DNA from: Jejubacter calystegiae
Lineage (GTDB): Bacteria > Pseudomonadota > Gammaproteobacteria > Enterobacterales > Enterobacteriaceae
Direction: 5' to 3'
Length of the DNA: 64,000 bases
Assembly: GCF_005671395.1 (NCBI RefSeq)
Contig: NZ_CP040428.1
Location: 434,001-498,000 of the forward strand
Under the pieces are notes generated by a model. The model did no database searches. It was not told the origin of the DNA and was given only the letters and a program-made list of their open reading frames with translations. Shown one piece after another: positions 43,841 through 52,629 of the stretch. Both the position numbers and the translations under genes were made by a program. Every line of letters starts with the position of its first letter. The stretch's first letter is position 1.

Positions 43841-44322
43841 TGTAACAGCCCTCCCACCGCATTGCGGATACCGCCCGCCGCCGACATAGCCGAATCCTGC
43901 AGGTTGCTCAGCTGCCCGGCCGGATCGCCAAACATATCCGACAGCGAATCATCCACCCGCTTAAGCACCAGGGAGAACTCAATACGGCGGGCGGTGCCAT
44001 CTTCAAAAAATTCCGTTTTGGTCTGGCTCAGGCTTTCAATCATATACATGCCGTAAATCGTCCCGCTCCCCTCGATCAACGGCCATGCCTTCCCCTGCTC
44101 GGCCATCTGTTCCAGCGCCAGCAGCGACATCCTGCCGCCGGTCAGTGACGGCATCAGAACACCGGACAGCGTCAGCGGATCACTGTCCTGGCCGAGAAAC
44201 TGCACCGACGGGCGGCGGTTTACCCGGCTGTTTGTCGCCAGGCGCCAGTTGCGCTGATACTGCAGCTCCTGATACGGCACCGTGCGCAGCATAAAGACGT
44301 ACAACCCCAGTACCATCATCAT
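43837..44322 (-). CDS. U: Tail terminator/tube-end protein gpU
   Basis: 161 residues, the length of P2 gpU (159). Seen: VLGLYVFMLRTVPYQELQYQ, SRVNRRPSVQFLGQDSDPLT, IEGSGTIYGMYMIESLSQTK, ARRIEFSLVLKRVDDSLSDM. Its ATG overlaps the T stop. In P2 it is required for tail formation and lies between T and D. Confidence 0.93.
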   Translation of the reverse strand: MMMVLGLYVFMLRTVPYQELQYQRNWRLATNSRVNRRPSVQFLGQDSDPLTLSGVLMPSLTGGRMSLLALEQMAEQGKAWPLIEGSGTIYGMYMIESLSQTKTEFFEDGTARRIEFSLVLKRVDDSLSDMFGDPAGQLSNLQDSAMSAAGGIRNAVGGLLQ

Positions 44323-46997
44323 GATTCATATCCCCCCTGATCGCTGTAGTTACTGCGTGCCCGCGCCCTGGCGCGTCGCTCCCGTTCATCAAGCTGGCGC
44401 GCCACTTCCCGTGCAATATCCTGCGGGCTCTGCCCGGGTGCAGCGTGAATAGTGATGGGCGCGTGCGTTTCAAGATGCAGCACCGGCACCGGGGCAACTG
44501 TTCGCCCTGACTGTGCAGAGGCTTTAACCGGCAGGCTCATGGGGTGCAGTGGTGCGGCCTCTGCCGGGGCGGCGGCCACACCCATCATTCCAGCCACTGC
44601 AGCCGCCAGGGAAGCAGTGCGACGCCTGCTGGTTATACTGGCCGGGCCGTGGATGATTTCCGGACCATTCTCCCCGGCAATACCAAACTGGCCGCGTGGA
44701 ATGGTGCCGCCACTGTCAAACATACCGGCGAACCGGTCCCACAGCCCGCCGCCTCCCCGCTCTCCCTGTTGCCCGGGACGGGGGATTTTGTTGTCATCGC
44801 CGCCAGGTTTCATCCAGTCCGGCAAAAAATCCGTAATGGCTGACAGCCGGGCCTTAAGCGCCTCCCACTTTTCGTTAATTCCGTTCAGCACACCGTCAAT
44901 AATCGCAGCACCTGCAGCCTTAAAGCGGTCCGCCAGTGAGGAAAAGCCATTCACCAGCGCATCCCATTTTGCGCTGATGGCGTTTCTGATCCCTTCCCAG
45001 GCTGACGAAACACCATTGCGGATACCGTCCCACAGGGCTTTGAATTTCGGGCCCAGCGTGTCCCAGTTCTGCCAGATAAGCAGCGCCCCGGCGGCAATCA
45101 ACCCGATAACCGCCAGGATGGGATTGGCAAACATCAGACGCCCCAGCCACACAATCCCCTGCCCCATACCGCTGATGGCCCGGGTAATCAGCCCGAAAGC
45201 GCCTGCCCCCTTGATCCCCAGCACGGTAAAACTCAGCTTCATCAGCGCCAGCGGCCCCAGTACCGCCGCCACGGCCACCATCAGCGTACCGGTCACCACC
45301 ATAATTGCCGCCACCGCAGCGGCCACCTTCATCAGCGCACCCGCCAGCGGTTTATTCTGCTCAACCCAGCGCCGGGTGGCACCGGTGATTTTCTTCACAA
45401 CATTCATGATATCCATCAGCGGCTGGCGCAAGGTTTCTCCCAGGCTGCTGAACGTATTCTGGGCGCCGGTTTTGACCAGCATCCACTGCGCAGAGAGCGA
45501 GTCCGCGTTAATATCGGATTCCCGCTGCATGGAGCCGTTCGCCCCATTCCCCGCCGTCAGGCCCAGCTGCCGTTTCAGCTCCGGCAGGTTGTTGGCAAGC
45601 TTCGCCGCATCATCGCCAAACTCTTTACCAAAAATCATCGTCATGACAGACAGGCGCTGGTCCTGCGGCAGGTTGTTGACCTTCTCCAGCACGCGCTGAA
45701 TGGTCCCCATAGCATCCTTTGTCATCTGCCGTTGTACATCGGCAGGCTTGAGCCCCAGCATATTCATGCCCAGGAAAAAATCTTTGCTCTGCCGGGTAGC
45801 GGTCGATAGTTCCCGCACCATGGCATTGGCCGCACTGGCCGCCACTTCCGGTGCGGTCCCAAGGGAAAGGAAGGTGGAGCCAAGCGCCGCCGCCTTACGA
45901 TAGTCCAGCCGGTCAGCCACGCCGCCCAGACGCTGCAGCACGTTGATGATATCGCCACCTTTTGACATGGCGTTATCGTCCAGGTAGTTCAGCACGTCGC
46001 CCAGTTGTTCAATATTGCGGGTCGGTACTTTATAGAGCTGGGCAATTTTCCCCATACTTTCTGAAAGCTCATCTGCGGGCATCTCAAACGCGGTGGAGGC
46101 TTTAGCCGCCGTTGCCGCAAATGCCAGTAAGTCACGCTTCTGGTCCTCCCAACTGTCATTGGGGTTTGCCACATTCATACGGGCGCCACCCTCAACCAGT
46201 GCGGCAAAATCAACGGCTCCGTATTCCATCGGCAGTCGTTCACTGGCCGCCTTGATGGCGTCCTGCATTTCATAAAACCGGGCCGTGCGGTTGCCATTGT
46301 CATCACGCAGATCGTTAACCTGCTTTGCCACGCCTTTCATGGCATCTTCCAGGCTGACGTAGCTTTTTACCGAAGCCATCACCGGCGCGCCCAGCGCCAC
46401 TCCTGCCGCCATGGTGGTGGCGCCCGCCCCGGCCACACGGTCACGCACTTCCAGACGGCGGGCATACTGCTCCCGGGCTGCTGCCAGCTTGCGCTGCTGT
46501 TCACCCAGGCGTCTGAGGGTCTGCTGCTGGCGGTCCAGTGACCGGCGGGCCTCGTCGGCATTTTGCCGCAATTCCCGCTGCGTACTGCTTAACCTTCTGG
46601 TGTCAATTCCGGCATCATTGAGCGCCAGGCGCTGACGCTGAACCGACTGGCGCAGCCCGTTATATTTGCCCTGCAGCTCGTTAACGCGGTTTCTCGCCTG
46701 TTCCAGCAGCCGCGCCTGGGCTGCCGTGGGCCGATTGGTAGCGGCAAACTGCGTGGCAAGTCTCGCGGCTTCTTCGCGGGCGGCCTTAAGGTTATTGCCG
46801 GTAACAGCCAATTGAGCGTTGGCTTTGCGGAAACCATCGATACGGCCCGCCTGATTGTCCAGTTCTTTAAGCCTGGCCCGGCTCTGCTGAATAGCGGCAG
46901 CCAGCTCCCGGGAGCTGGCCTGCGCGGCTCTGAAAGGGCGGGTGATTTTATCAACCGCATTAAGAATCACCTGCAGACGCAGGCTGTTATCACTCAT
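44319..46997 (-). CDS. T: Tail tape measure protein gpT
   Basis: 892 residues. N-terminal ~190 residues are a coiled coil (FRAAQASSRELAAAIQQSRA onward). The TP901-type core follows at about 200-520. Hydrophobic stretches lie near 575-625 and 645-670 (KVAAAVAAIMVVTGTLMVAV, ILAVIGLIAAGALLIWQ). The C-terminus is Ala/Pro- and Arg-rich. The start overlaps the end of E', so translation is coupled to frameshifting. The longer protein predicts a longer tail than that of prophage 1. Confidence 0.94.
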   Translation of the reverse strand: MSDNSLRLQVILNAVDKITRPFRAAQASSRELAAAIQQSRARLKELDNQAGRIDGFRKANAQLAVTGNNLKAAREEAARLATQFAATNRPTAAQARLLEQARNRVNELQGKYNGLRQSVQRQRLALNDAGIDTRRLSSTQRELRQNADEARRSLDRQQQTLRRLGEQQRKLAAAREQYARRLEVRDRVAGAGATTMAAGVALGAPVMASVKSYVSLEDAMKGVAKQVNDLRDDNGNRTARFYEMQDAIKAASERLPMEYGAVDFAALVEGGARMNVANPNDSWEDQKRDLLAFAATAAKASTAFEMPADELSESMGKIAQLYKVPTRNIEQLGDVLNYLDDNAMSKGGDIINVLQRLGGVADRLDYRKAAALGSTFLSLGTAPEVAASAANAMVRELSTATRQSKDFFLGMNMLGLKPADVQRQMTKDAMGTIQRVLEKVNNLPQDQRLSVMTMIFGKEFGDDAAKLANNLPELKRQLGLTAGNGANGSMQRESDINADSLSAQWMLVKTGAQNTFSSLGETLRQPLMDIMNVVKKITGATRRWVEQNKPLAGALMKVAAAVAAIMVVTGTLMVAVAAVLGPLALMKLSFTVLGIKGAGAFGLITRAISGMGQGIVWLGRLMFANPILAVIGLIAAGALLIWQNWDTLGPKFKALWDGIRNGVSSAWEGIRNAISAKWDALVNGFSSLADRFKAAGAAIIDGVLNGINEKWEALKARLSAITDFLPDWMKPGGDDNKIPRPGQQGERGGGGLWDRFAGMFDSGGTIPRGQFGIAGENGPEIIHGPASITSRRRTASLAAAVAGMMGVAAAPAEAAPLHPMSLPVKASAQSGRTVAPVPVLHLETHAPITIHAAPGQSPQDIAREVARQLDERERRARARARSNYSDQGGYES

Positions 46998-47169
46998 TGC
47001 TGGCCCCGTTTCTCTGAATCGCTTTGTGCCGCCACTCCAGCACCTCGGTCAGCGGCATAACGTCAGTGACGGACGGCGGCCAGTGAAAGACGGCGGCAAT
47101 ATCCGCCACCAGATCGTCAACCGTCAGGCTTTCTGTAAATCGGCAAGCACCGACTTCTTCAACAAAAAA
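46990..47169 (-). CDS. E': E' extension of the tail assembly chaperone, reached by -1 frameshift
   Basis: Slippery heptamer T TTT TTG at 47163-47169 (minus strand) in the E frame (ACT TTT TTG), the same heptamer as in P2. After a -1 slip the frame is open for 55 codons (VEEVGACRFTESLTVDDLVA..., ending EWRHKAIQRNGASNE) and overlaps the T start. This yields gpE+E'. The C-terminal WRHKA-QR-GA-E block is typical of P2 E'. Confidence 0.92.
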   Translation of the reverse strand, partial: FFVEEVGACRFTESLTVDDLVADIAAVFHWPPSVTDVMPLTEVLEWRHKAIQRNGASNE

Positions 47170-47426
47170 GTGACCACCTCCACGGACATCGCGGTAAGGT
47201 CCGCCGGGTCCATTTCTGCCATTTCCTGCGCCGTCAGCGCCGGGGTGGAGATACGGGGGATCACGGTCATCATCGCCGCCACGTCCATATCCATAATCGC
47301 CTGCAGGCGGGTGCCGCGCAGGGCCCCGGACTGCGGCTTACGCAGCACCACTTCAGTGATTTCGGTCTTACCGCGTTTAATCGGGGTATCCAGTTCCACG
47401 GTGCGCTCTGTCAGTTTGTCGGTCAT
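47124..47426 (-). CDS. E: Tail assembly chaperone gpE (short form)
   Basis: 100 residues: ERTVELDTPIKRGKTEITEV, LRKPQSGALRGTRLQAIMDM, ALTAQEMAEMDPADLTAMSV, as in P2 gpE (LDSPI-RGDT..., LRKPNAGTLRG). The ATG at 47426 has AAGGA upstream; an in-frame start 12 codons earlier is unlikely. The zero-frame end runs 14 codons past the slippery site. Confidence 0.92.
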   Translation of the reverse strand: MTDKLTERTVELDTPIKRGKTEITEVVLRKPQSGALRGTRLQAIMDMDVAAMMTVIPRISTPALTAQEMAEMDPADLTAMSVEVVTFLLKKSVLADLQKA

Positions 47427-47479
47427 GCTCGTTTCCTTAAAATCGGGCAATGGCGCGGCCATCCCGCGCCGTTAAAGGG

Positions 47480-47995
47480 TTACAGGCCAATAGCCTTGCG
47501 GTGCTCTTCCATCAGGTCGGTGCCGTCAACAATTTCAATCATGTTGACCAGATCGACCTCATAGAGCACCTCGCCATTGATGGTCAGCTTCGCGTAGCTG
47601 TTGGTGCTGCTGACTTTGGTGGTATTGCTTTCGCCGGTTTTCCACTCGCCGGAATCCAGCTCTTTATGGCGCCCGCGCACGACCAGCTCCACGGCCTGCA
47701 CTTCGCCGGTGTCGTCGCGCTGGATGGAGCCGGTAAAGCGCAACTGAACACCGTCAACCGTGGCCTTACCCATCTGCTTAAACAGCAGCGCTTCGGTGCC
47801 CCCGGCGGTAAATTCGGTATCCAGTGCGCCATCATCCAGCCCCAGATCGATATCCACCGCACCGGGCATCCCGCCGCCGCGATATTTCTCATATTTACGG
47901 GTGAATTTCGGCAGGGTCAGGGACTCAACCAGCCCCTGCCAGTTGTTGCCATCGTTGAACAGATTCAGATGTTTCAGTTTGCGTGGTAAAGCCAT
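47480..47995 (-). CDS. FII: Tail tube protein gpFII
   Basis: 171 residues (P2 FII 172). Seen: LPRKLKHLNLFNDGNNWQGL, VESLTLPKFTRKYEKYRGGG, MPGAVDIDLGLDDGALDTEF, IEIVDGTDLMEEHRKAIGL at the end. Inner tube of the contractile tail. GGGGGAT before the ATG. Confidence 0.95.
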   Translation of the reverse strand: MALPRKLKHLNLFNDGNNWQGLVESLTLPKFTRKYEKYRGGGMPGAVDIDLGLDDGALDTEFTAGGTEALLFKQMGKATVDGVQLRFTGSIQRDDTGEVQAVELVVRGRHKELDSGEWKTGESNTTKVSSTNSYAKLTINGEVLYEVDLVNMIEIVDGTDLMEEHRKAIGL

Positions 47996-48004
47996 GTATC
48001 CCCC

Positions 48005-49177
48005 TTATGCACTGACACGGCTGGCGAAATCGACCAGGTAACGATCGGTGATACGCTGGCGCAGCAGCAGGTTTTCCAGCGGCGGCACCGGCGTATAGTC
48101 GTAATCAATTGTGAGCTTCCCGGCCTTGAGCGTGTCCTTATCGTTTACGGACTCATCCAGCCAGCAGTCCCCACCAATGAGATAGCCCTGCGTCACCAGG
48201 CTGCGCATTTTGGCGCGCAGACCTTCGATAATGTCGCGGGCCAGCGACGGGTTCAGCACACCATCCACCGCCCACATATGGGCTTCGGCCATGGTGTCTG
48301 CCAGCACCTGGGCGGTGCGGGTGTAGTTCTCAAACTGGAACAGTGGATCGTCACTCAGGCAGCGGGAGCCCCAGAAGCGGAAGCCGTCCTTTCTGATAAG
48401 CGTGGTGACGTCGTTCTGGTTCAGCAGACCGGCATCAGTGGCCGGGTCCTGTAGATCCCAGAACACATCGGCGGAAATGCCGGAAACGCCATTTACGCCC
48501 ACGTTTGACAAAGATTTATGCCAGCCGGTCTGCTCGTCGATTTTGGCGCGCAGGCCCAGCGCCCGGGCGGTGGCGTAGGCCGTGGCGTCAGCATTCAACA
48601 CGGTGTCAAAATTGATGAAGTCCGGCCAGATCAGCATCCCCTCGCGCTGGCTGAAATTAGCGCGGTAGTCGATGGCCTCTGATACCGTTTTGCACCCGTA
48701 GGCGGACAGATAAGCAAAGCCGCGCAACTGCTGCGCCACACTCAGCAATTCCGTGGCAACTGCCTGGGTATCGTGGCCCGGCACGCCCAGGATGCGCGGT
48801 TTAACGCCGAGCTGACTTTGCGCGGCCAGCAGCGCCTTAATACCGGTTTTCTTACCCTCGGCAGTGACGCCGCCGATGATGTTGGTGGTGGTTTCCGCCT
48901 CGGTTTCACCCTGGGGAACGCGTACAACAACGGTCACGGGTTTGGTCTGGTCAGCAATCGCATCCAGCGAGCGGGCCAGGGTGCCGGACTCGCCCGCCTT
49001 GCCGCTGGCGGTCAGTACGTCGGTGAGCAACACCGGCTTGTTTAGGGGAAAGGTTGCGGCGTCGGCATCGTCGCCGGTGCAGACCATCCCCACAATGGCA
49101 GTGCTCACCGTGGTAATGGTGCGGGTGCCCTCGTTGATTTCCTCAACGCGCACCCCGTGGTGGTAATCCTGAGCCAT
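48005..49177 (-). CDS. FI: Tail sheath protein gpFI
   Basis: 390 residues (P2 FI 396). Seen: [75 protein letters not shown] at the end. Contractile sheath subunit. GGAGA lies nine bases before the ATG. It is the first gene of the FI-FII-E-E'-T-U-D-ogr unit, with an Ogr box about 75 bp upstream. Confidence 0.95.
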   Translation of the reverse strand: MAQDYHHGVRVEEINEGTRTITTVSTAIVGMVCTGDDADAATFPLNKPVLLTDVLTASGKAGESGTLARSLDAIADQTKPVTVVVRVPQGETEAETTTNIIGGVTAEGKKTGIKALLAAQSQLGVKPRILGVPGHDTQAVATELLSVAQQLRGFAYLSAYGCKTVSEAIDYRANFSQREGMLIWPDFINFDTVLNADATAYATARALGLRAKIDEQTGWHKSLSNVGVNGVSGISADVFWDLQDPATDAGLLNQNDVTTLIRKDGFRFWGSRCLSDDPLFQFENYTRTAQVLADTMAEAHMWAVDGVLNPSLARDIIEGLRAKMRSLVTQGYLIGGDCWLDESVNDKDTLKAGKLTIDYDYTPVPPLENLLLRQRITDRYLVDFASRVSA

Positions 49178-49208
49178 AAGGCGTTATCTCCGGTTTACAG
49201 GGGTAACG

Positions 49209-49270
49209 CCTATGTTCAGGATGATGCGCCCGCAGCGCACGCGCTTGCGGTTGTGTGGGCGCTGGCACAA
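49209..49270 (-). promoter_or_regulatory. Late promoter PF with Ogr box
   Basis: TTGT-N12-ACAA at 49251-49270, the Ogr/Delta binding consensus of P2 late promoters. About 35 bp downstream on the minus strand is AACATAGG (49209-49216), also found at the same distance from the box before O. Drives FI to ogr. Confidence 0.85.
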
Positions 49271-49280
49271 TAACGGGGGT

Positions 49281-49304
49281 AAAAAAATCCCCGCGACTGC
49301 GGGA
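49281..49304 (-). terminator. Terminator between the fiber unit and FI
   Basis: On the minus strand: TCCCGC paired with GCGGGGA around a short loop, then seven T. It closes the V-to-fiber operon just before PF. Confidence 0.8.
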
Positions 49305-49330
49305 ATAATGACAAAGTGGCACGAATGAAC

Positions 49331-49552
49331 TTATCCCTGACTGCCATTCTGTATTAATACCGTTTGCGTTAATTCAGCATCATAATAAAAAACACCATTA
49401 GCTTTATTATAAAACATCCCTGGCTGACAGATTACCTGCTCATTCAGCTTAAGCAGCATATTTCCTTTAAACGAAAATCTCTCAGGAGCAATGATAACAT
49501 TTTTTACTTTATTGCTACCATTCTCAAGTATCGCGTAGCGGGCACTATTCAT
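49331..49552 (-). CDS. Small fiber-associated protein, unknown
   Basis: 73 residues: RYAILENGSNKVKNVIIAPE, FSFKGNMLLKLNEQVICQPG, VFYYDAELTQTVLIQNGSQG. AAAGGAG lies eight bases before the ATG. It sits where P2 has G, the fiber assembly chaperone. It is far shorter than G (175 aa) and resembles the short beta proteins that follow glycine-rich fibers in other phages. AT-rich, probably acquired with the fiber tip. Confidence 0.65.
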   Translation of the reverse strand: MNSARYAILENGSNKVKNVIIAPERFSFKGNMLLKLNEQVICQPGMFYNKANGVFYYDAELTQTVLIQNGSQG

Positions 49553-49564
49553 TTTGAAACTCCT

Positions 49565-50776
49565 TTATGAATACTCATAAATAATGACGACACCACTCAT
49601 CCCATTCCCACCCAAATATGATGCTGTGGCGCCATTGGTATTCAGCGCGCCTGTTCCACCGGTACCATATCCAACGCTACCCTCCATAGCACCGTTGCCT
49701 GGCCCGTTGGTTGAGCGGTTAAGAATAACAGAACCCAGAGGGTTGCATCCCCCAACACCACTACATCCAGCCTTAGTACTTAAAATAAAAGTATCATCGC
49801 CATCACTACCATTCAGATTGAGAATGTTTCCGCCCGTAGAGATACAAACTTCACTCGCATTCCAGCCAACAAATGGTGGTGTTTCCATCGCTCCCGCCGC
49901 CCCATGCCCTCCCTGGCATAAAATAAGATCGCCAAACATCGTATCCCCACCGGCTCCATTTTTTTGTCCATTGGCAACAAACTCTACGGAAATACCTCCG
50001 GCTCCCACAATAACAGGGATATTTTCACCCAGCTCTTCACGTGTATAAAAGGATTTTGCATAGGCACCGGACTGACCGCCCGCGCCACCACATGCCTGAC
50101 CACTCGTAGCAGGTCCTACAGATCCCCCTGCTCCACCTCCACCACAGGCCTCAACAATGACACTTCCTACATCATCGGCCGGTGTATATGCCCCTGACAT
50201 CTCAAATTTAATCACGCGCAGAAGACGACCAGCCTGATACTGCGGATGCGGGTTCTTCTCCTCCAGATGGGCTTTTAGTTGTTTATCAATATCTACTTTC
50301 AGCTCCAGCACCTTGTCATCCACATACTGGCGGGTCGCCAGCACCACGGAGGGGTCAATTTTCAGGGTGATATTGTCAGTGCTACTGGTGATCAGCACCA
50401 TGCGCACGGTCTGGGTGCAGCCACTCCCCTCGGCCAGTTGCGGCTTGTAGCTCTCCGGGCAGTTCCCCACCGCAATCAGCGCGCCGGACTCGTCGAACAG
50501 CCCGACTTCGCGGATCCACCAACCGCCTTCCTTTTCCGGGATCACCTGCTCGGCAATAATCTGGCTGCTGTTATCCGGATCGATATACAGCGCATTCAGG
50601 GCCGCCCGGCGCTGCTCACCAATCAGCGACGTCTGCGCCGAATTGGGCGTTGGCAGGGTTCCGCCACCGTCACCCACCGCCATCCAGGTAATATTCAACG
50701 GCACGCCCAGCGCAGCGGCATTTGCCAGCTTCGCCGCGCCAATATCCGTCAGCAGGGTATAAAATTTTGTGCTCAT
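49565..50776 (-). CDS. H: Short tail fiber with glycine-rich tip (gpH position)
   Basis: 403 residues (P2 H 669). The N-terminal ~155 residues are the conserved P2 fiber base (KFYTLLTDIGAAKLANAAAL, WMAVGDGGGTLPTPN, GGWWIREVGLFDESGALIAV). A short coiled linker follows (DIDKQLKAHLEEKNPHPQY). The C-terminal ~200 residues are a glycine-rich domain with several GGGGAGG and GGAGG runs, expected to fold as packed polyglycine helices like receptor-binding tips of some phages. Base composition changes to AT-rich at about 50215, where the tip begins. Confidence 0.88.
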   Translation of the reverse strand: MSTKFYTLLTDIGAAKLANAAALGVPLNITWMAVGDGGGTLPTPNSAQTSLIGEQRRAALNALYIDPDNSSQIIAEQVIPEKEGGWWIREVGLFDESGALIAVGNCPESYKPQLAEGSGCTQTVRMVLITSSTDNITLKIDPSVVLATRQYVDDKVLELKVDIDKQLKAHLEEKNPHPQYQAGRLLRVIKFEMSGAYTPADDVGSVIVEACGGGGAGGSVGPATSGQACGGAGGQSGAYAKSFYTREELGENIPVIVGAGGISVEFVANGQKNGAGGDTMFGDLILCQGGHGAAGAMETPPFVGWNASEVCISTGGNILNLNGSDGDDTFILSTKAGCSGVGGCNPLGSVILNRSTNGPGNGAMEGSVGYGTGGTGALNTNGATASYLGGNGMSGVVIIYEYS

Positions 50777-51378
50777 GGGTTCACTCTCAGGGTATCAATA
50801 ATATGGGTGGCCGTGCCGGTGTAGCCCGCGCCACCGGAAACGATGGTTTCGTTGATATACGGATAAATCGTGATTTCCTCGCCGCTGTAGCTGGCGGCGC
50901 CGACAAAATACGGCCCACTGGTCTGCAGGTTGATGGACATACCGACCAGGTGACGGCTACAGGGTTTGGCATCACTAATCAGGCGCTCCAGCTCCCGATA
51001 GGTTTCCTCCGTAATCCCCTGGTCATTGACGCCAATATCCAGCCGGAAGGTGCCCGGCACACCGCCGGTTTTCCACCACTCAATGATGCGGATCAGGAAG
51101 CCGAACGGCTCCACTACACGCCGGATTGCGCTGGCGGTCCCCTTGTGCTGATGAATATAGAATGCATCCTGTACCACCTGGCGCTTTGTCGCCACCGGCC
51201 AGCTTTCATCCCACCGGTCCACGGAGAACGCCCAGGCCAGATACGGCAGAAAGCGGGCCGGACAGGTCGCCGGGTTCCACAGGTCACGCAGCGGCACCTG
51301 TAGATCGGAAATACCGCTGCAGCTCTGCGCCAGGCGGTGCTCCAGTGCCGACGAGCCCGGCGGTAACAGGCTATTCAT
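50773..51378 (-). CDS. I: Baseplate protein gpI
   Basis: 201 residues. Very close to P2 gpI: LLPPGSSALEHRLAQSCSGI, LRDLWNPATCPARFLPYLAW, AFSVDRWDESWPVATKRQVV, HKGTASAIRRVVEPFGFLI. GGGGGA precedes the ATG at 51378, so this start is preferred over the GTG five codons upstream. 8-bp overlap with J, 4-bp overlap with H. Confidence 0.94.
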   Translation of the reverse strand: MNSLLPPGSSALEHRLAQSCSGISDLQVPLRDLWNPATCPARFLPYLAWAFSVDRWDESWPVATKRQVVQDAFYIHQHKGTASAIRRVVEPFGFLIRIIEWWKTGGVPGTFRLDIGVNDQGITEETYRELERLISDAKPCSRHLVGMSINLQTSGPYFVGAASYSGEEITIYPYINETIVSGGAGYTGTATHIIDTLRVNP

Positions 51379-52279
51379 CCGTTCCCCCGACACTCACCGA
51401 CCAGCCACTGCAGGAGGCGGCCTGGGTCCTGTCCAGCACCATATCCTGCGTGGGGGACACCAGCTCTACGCGCTGGACGCCTTCGACGTGCAGCGCCGCA
51501 TAGATGGCGCTCAGCCGGATATCACGCCCCAGCCGGGTCTGGCTGGCTATATAGGTTTGCAGGCTCTTTCGGGCGGCGGCCAGGATCGGCTCTGATTCCG
51601 GGCCCGGGTACAGAAACAGCGTGGCGTTCACGGTATAGGGGATAATCTCCGCGCTGCGCACCGTCAGCCGGTCCGCCACCGGGCGGACGCTTTCACTGTT
51701 CAGGGCCGCGTCAACCACGGCCAGCAGGTCAGCGTCCGCCGTTCCGTCATTCTCCCGGCTCAACACGGTCAGCACCACCTCCGCCGGGGCCGGGCTGGTT
51801 GCGCTGGCGTCAGCCACCCGCCCGTCTGCGCTGCGGGCATGGAACTCATAGGCTGCTGTCGGGCCTGCCACGGATAATCCCTCGAATGCCGCAGGTACGC
51901 GCAGGCGTAGCGCCTCGTCGCTCTCTCTGACCTCAGCAACCGGCGGCACGGCATCCGGATCGGCGGGCGTGATAGTCAGGCGGGGAACGTTGTAGTTTGC
52001 CGCCAGCTGGTCCAGGTCACTGCCAGTGGCATAGGCCACCATTACCGCCTGGGCCGCCTCATTGATGCGCTGGCGCAGCAGCACCTCACGGTAAGTGCTC
52101 TCCTGCAGCTGTTTGGTGACGGGCTCCGATTCCAGCGCCAGCGTGCGCCGCACGGCCTCCTGTTCATCCGCCGGATACAGGGCGATAAAGGCCGCCTTAC
52201 GCTCAGACAGCAGCGTCTCAAAGTCGGGTACGTCCACAATCTGCGGTGCGGGCAACTGGGAAAGGTCAATAACGGGCAT
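51371..52279 (-). CDS. J: Baseplate wedge protein gpJ
   Basis: 302 residues, equal to P2 gpJ. Seen: IDLSQLPAPQIVDVPDFETL, LLRQRINEAAQAVMVAYATG, DLDQLAANYNVPRLTI, AEVVLTVLSRENDGTAD. Shares its first base with the W stop region (1-bp overlap) and overlaps I by 8 bp. Confidence 0.95.
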   Translation of the reverse strand: MPVIDLSQLPAPQIVDVPDFETLLSERKAAFIALYPADEQEAVRRTLALESEPVTKQLQESTYREVLLRQRINEAAQAVMVAYATGSDLDQLAANYNVPRLTITPADPDAVPPVAEVRESDEALRLRVPAAFEGLSVAGPTAAYEFHARSADGRVADASATSPAPAEVVLTVLSRENDGTADADLLAVVDAALNSESVRPVADRLTVRSAEIIPYTVNATLFLYPGPESEPILAAARKSLQTYIASQTRLGRDIRLSAIYAALHVEGVQRVELVSPTQDMVLDRTQAASCSGWSVSVGGTDE

Positions 52280-52629
52280 CAGTTATCAGCTCCTGTTGAT
52301 ACAGAAAGGGAAACCGGCACTCCGTCATTGCGCTGGCCGGTCAGTTCCACCACCATCGCGCCGTCGTAGCTGCTGTTGATAGTGATAGCATCCAGCGTCA
52401 GGCGCGGCTCCCAGCGACTCAGCGCGGTATAGACTGCCGCCATCACCTGCAGGCGTAACGCCGGATTCTGGGGCTGATCGATCAGCGCGGACAGCAGCGA
52501 ACCATATTCACGACGGGCAATGCGGCTGCCCTGTGGGGTCATCAGAATGTCTCGCACCGACTGGCGCAGATGTTCGGTGTCGGTTAGTGTCTGGCCGGTG
52601 GTGCGGCTCATGCCGCTATACAGCGTCAT
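52279..52629 (-). CDS. W: Baseplate wedge protein gpW
   Basis: 116 residues, lysozyme-like gp25 family. Seen: MSRTTGQTLTDTEHLRQSVR, TPQGSRIARREYGSLLSALI, DQPQNPALRLQVMAAVYTAL (the PQGSR-RREYGS core is diagnostic). Overlaps V by 4 bp. Confidence 0.95.
   Translation of the reverse strand: MTLYSGMSRTTGQTLTDTEHLRQSVRDILMTPQGSRIARREYGSLLSALIDQPQNPALRLQVMAAVYTALSRWEPRLTLDAITINSSYDGAMVVELTGQRNDGVPVSLSVSTGADN

Noticed and set aside
47124..47165. Short E gene taken as truncated
   Set aside because: The zero-frame stop follows a P2-type slippery site, so this is programmed frameshifting and not a mutation. The same holds for 23217.
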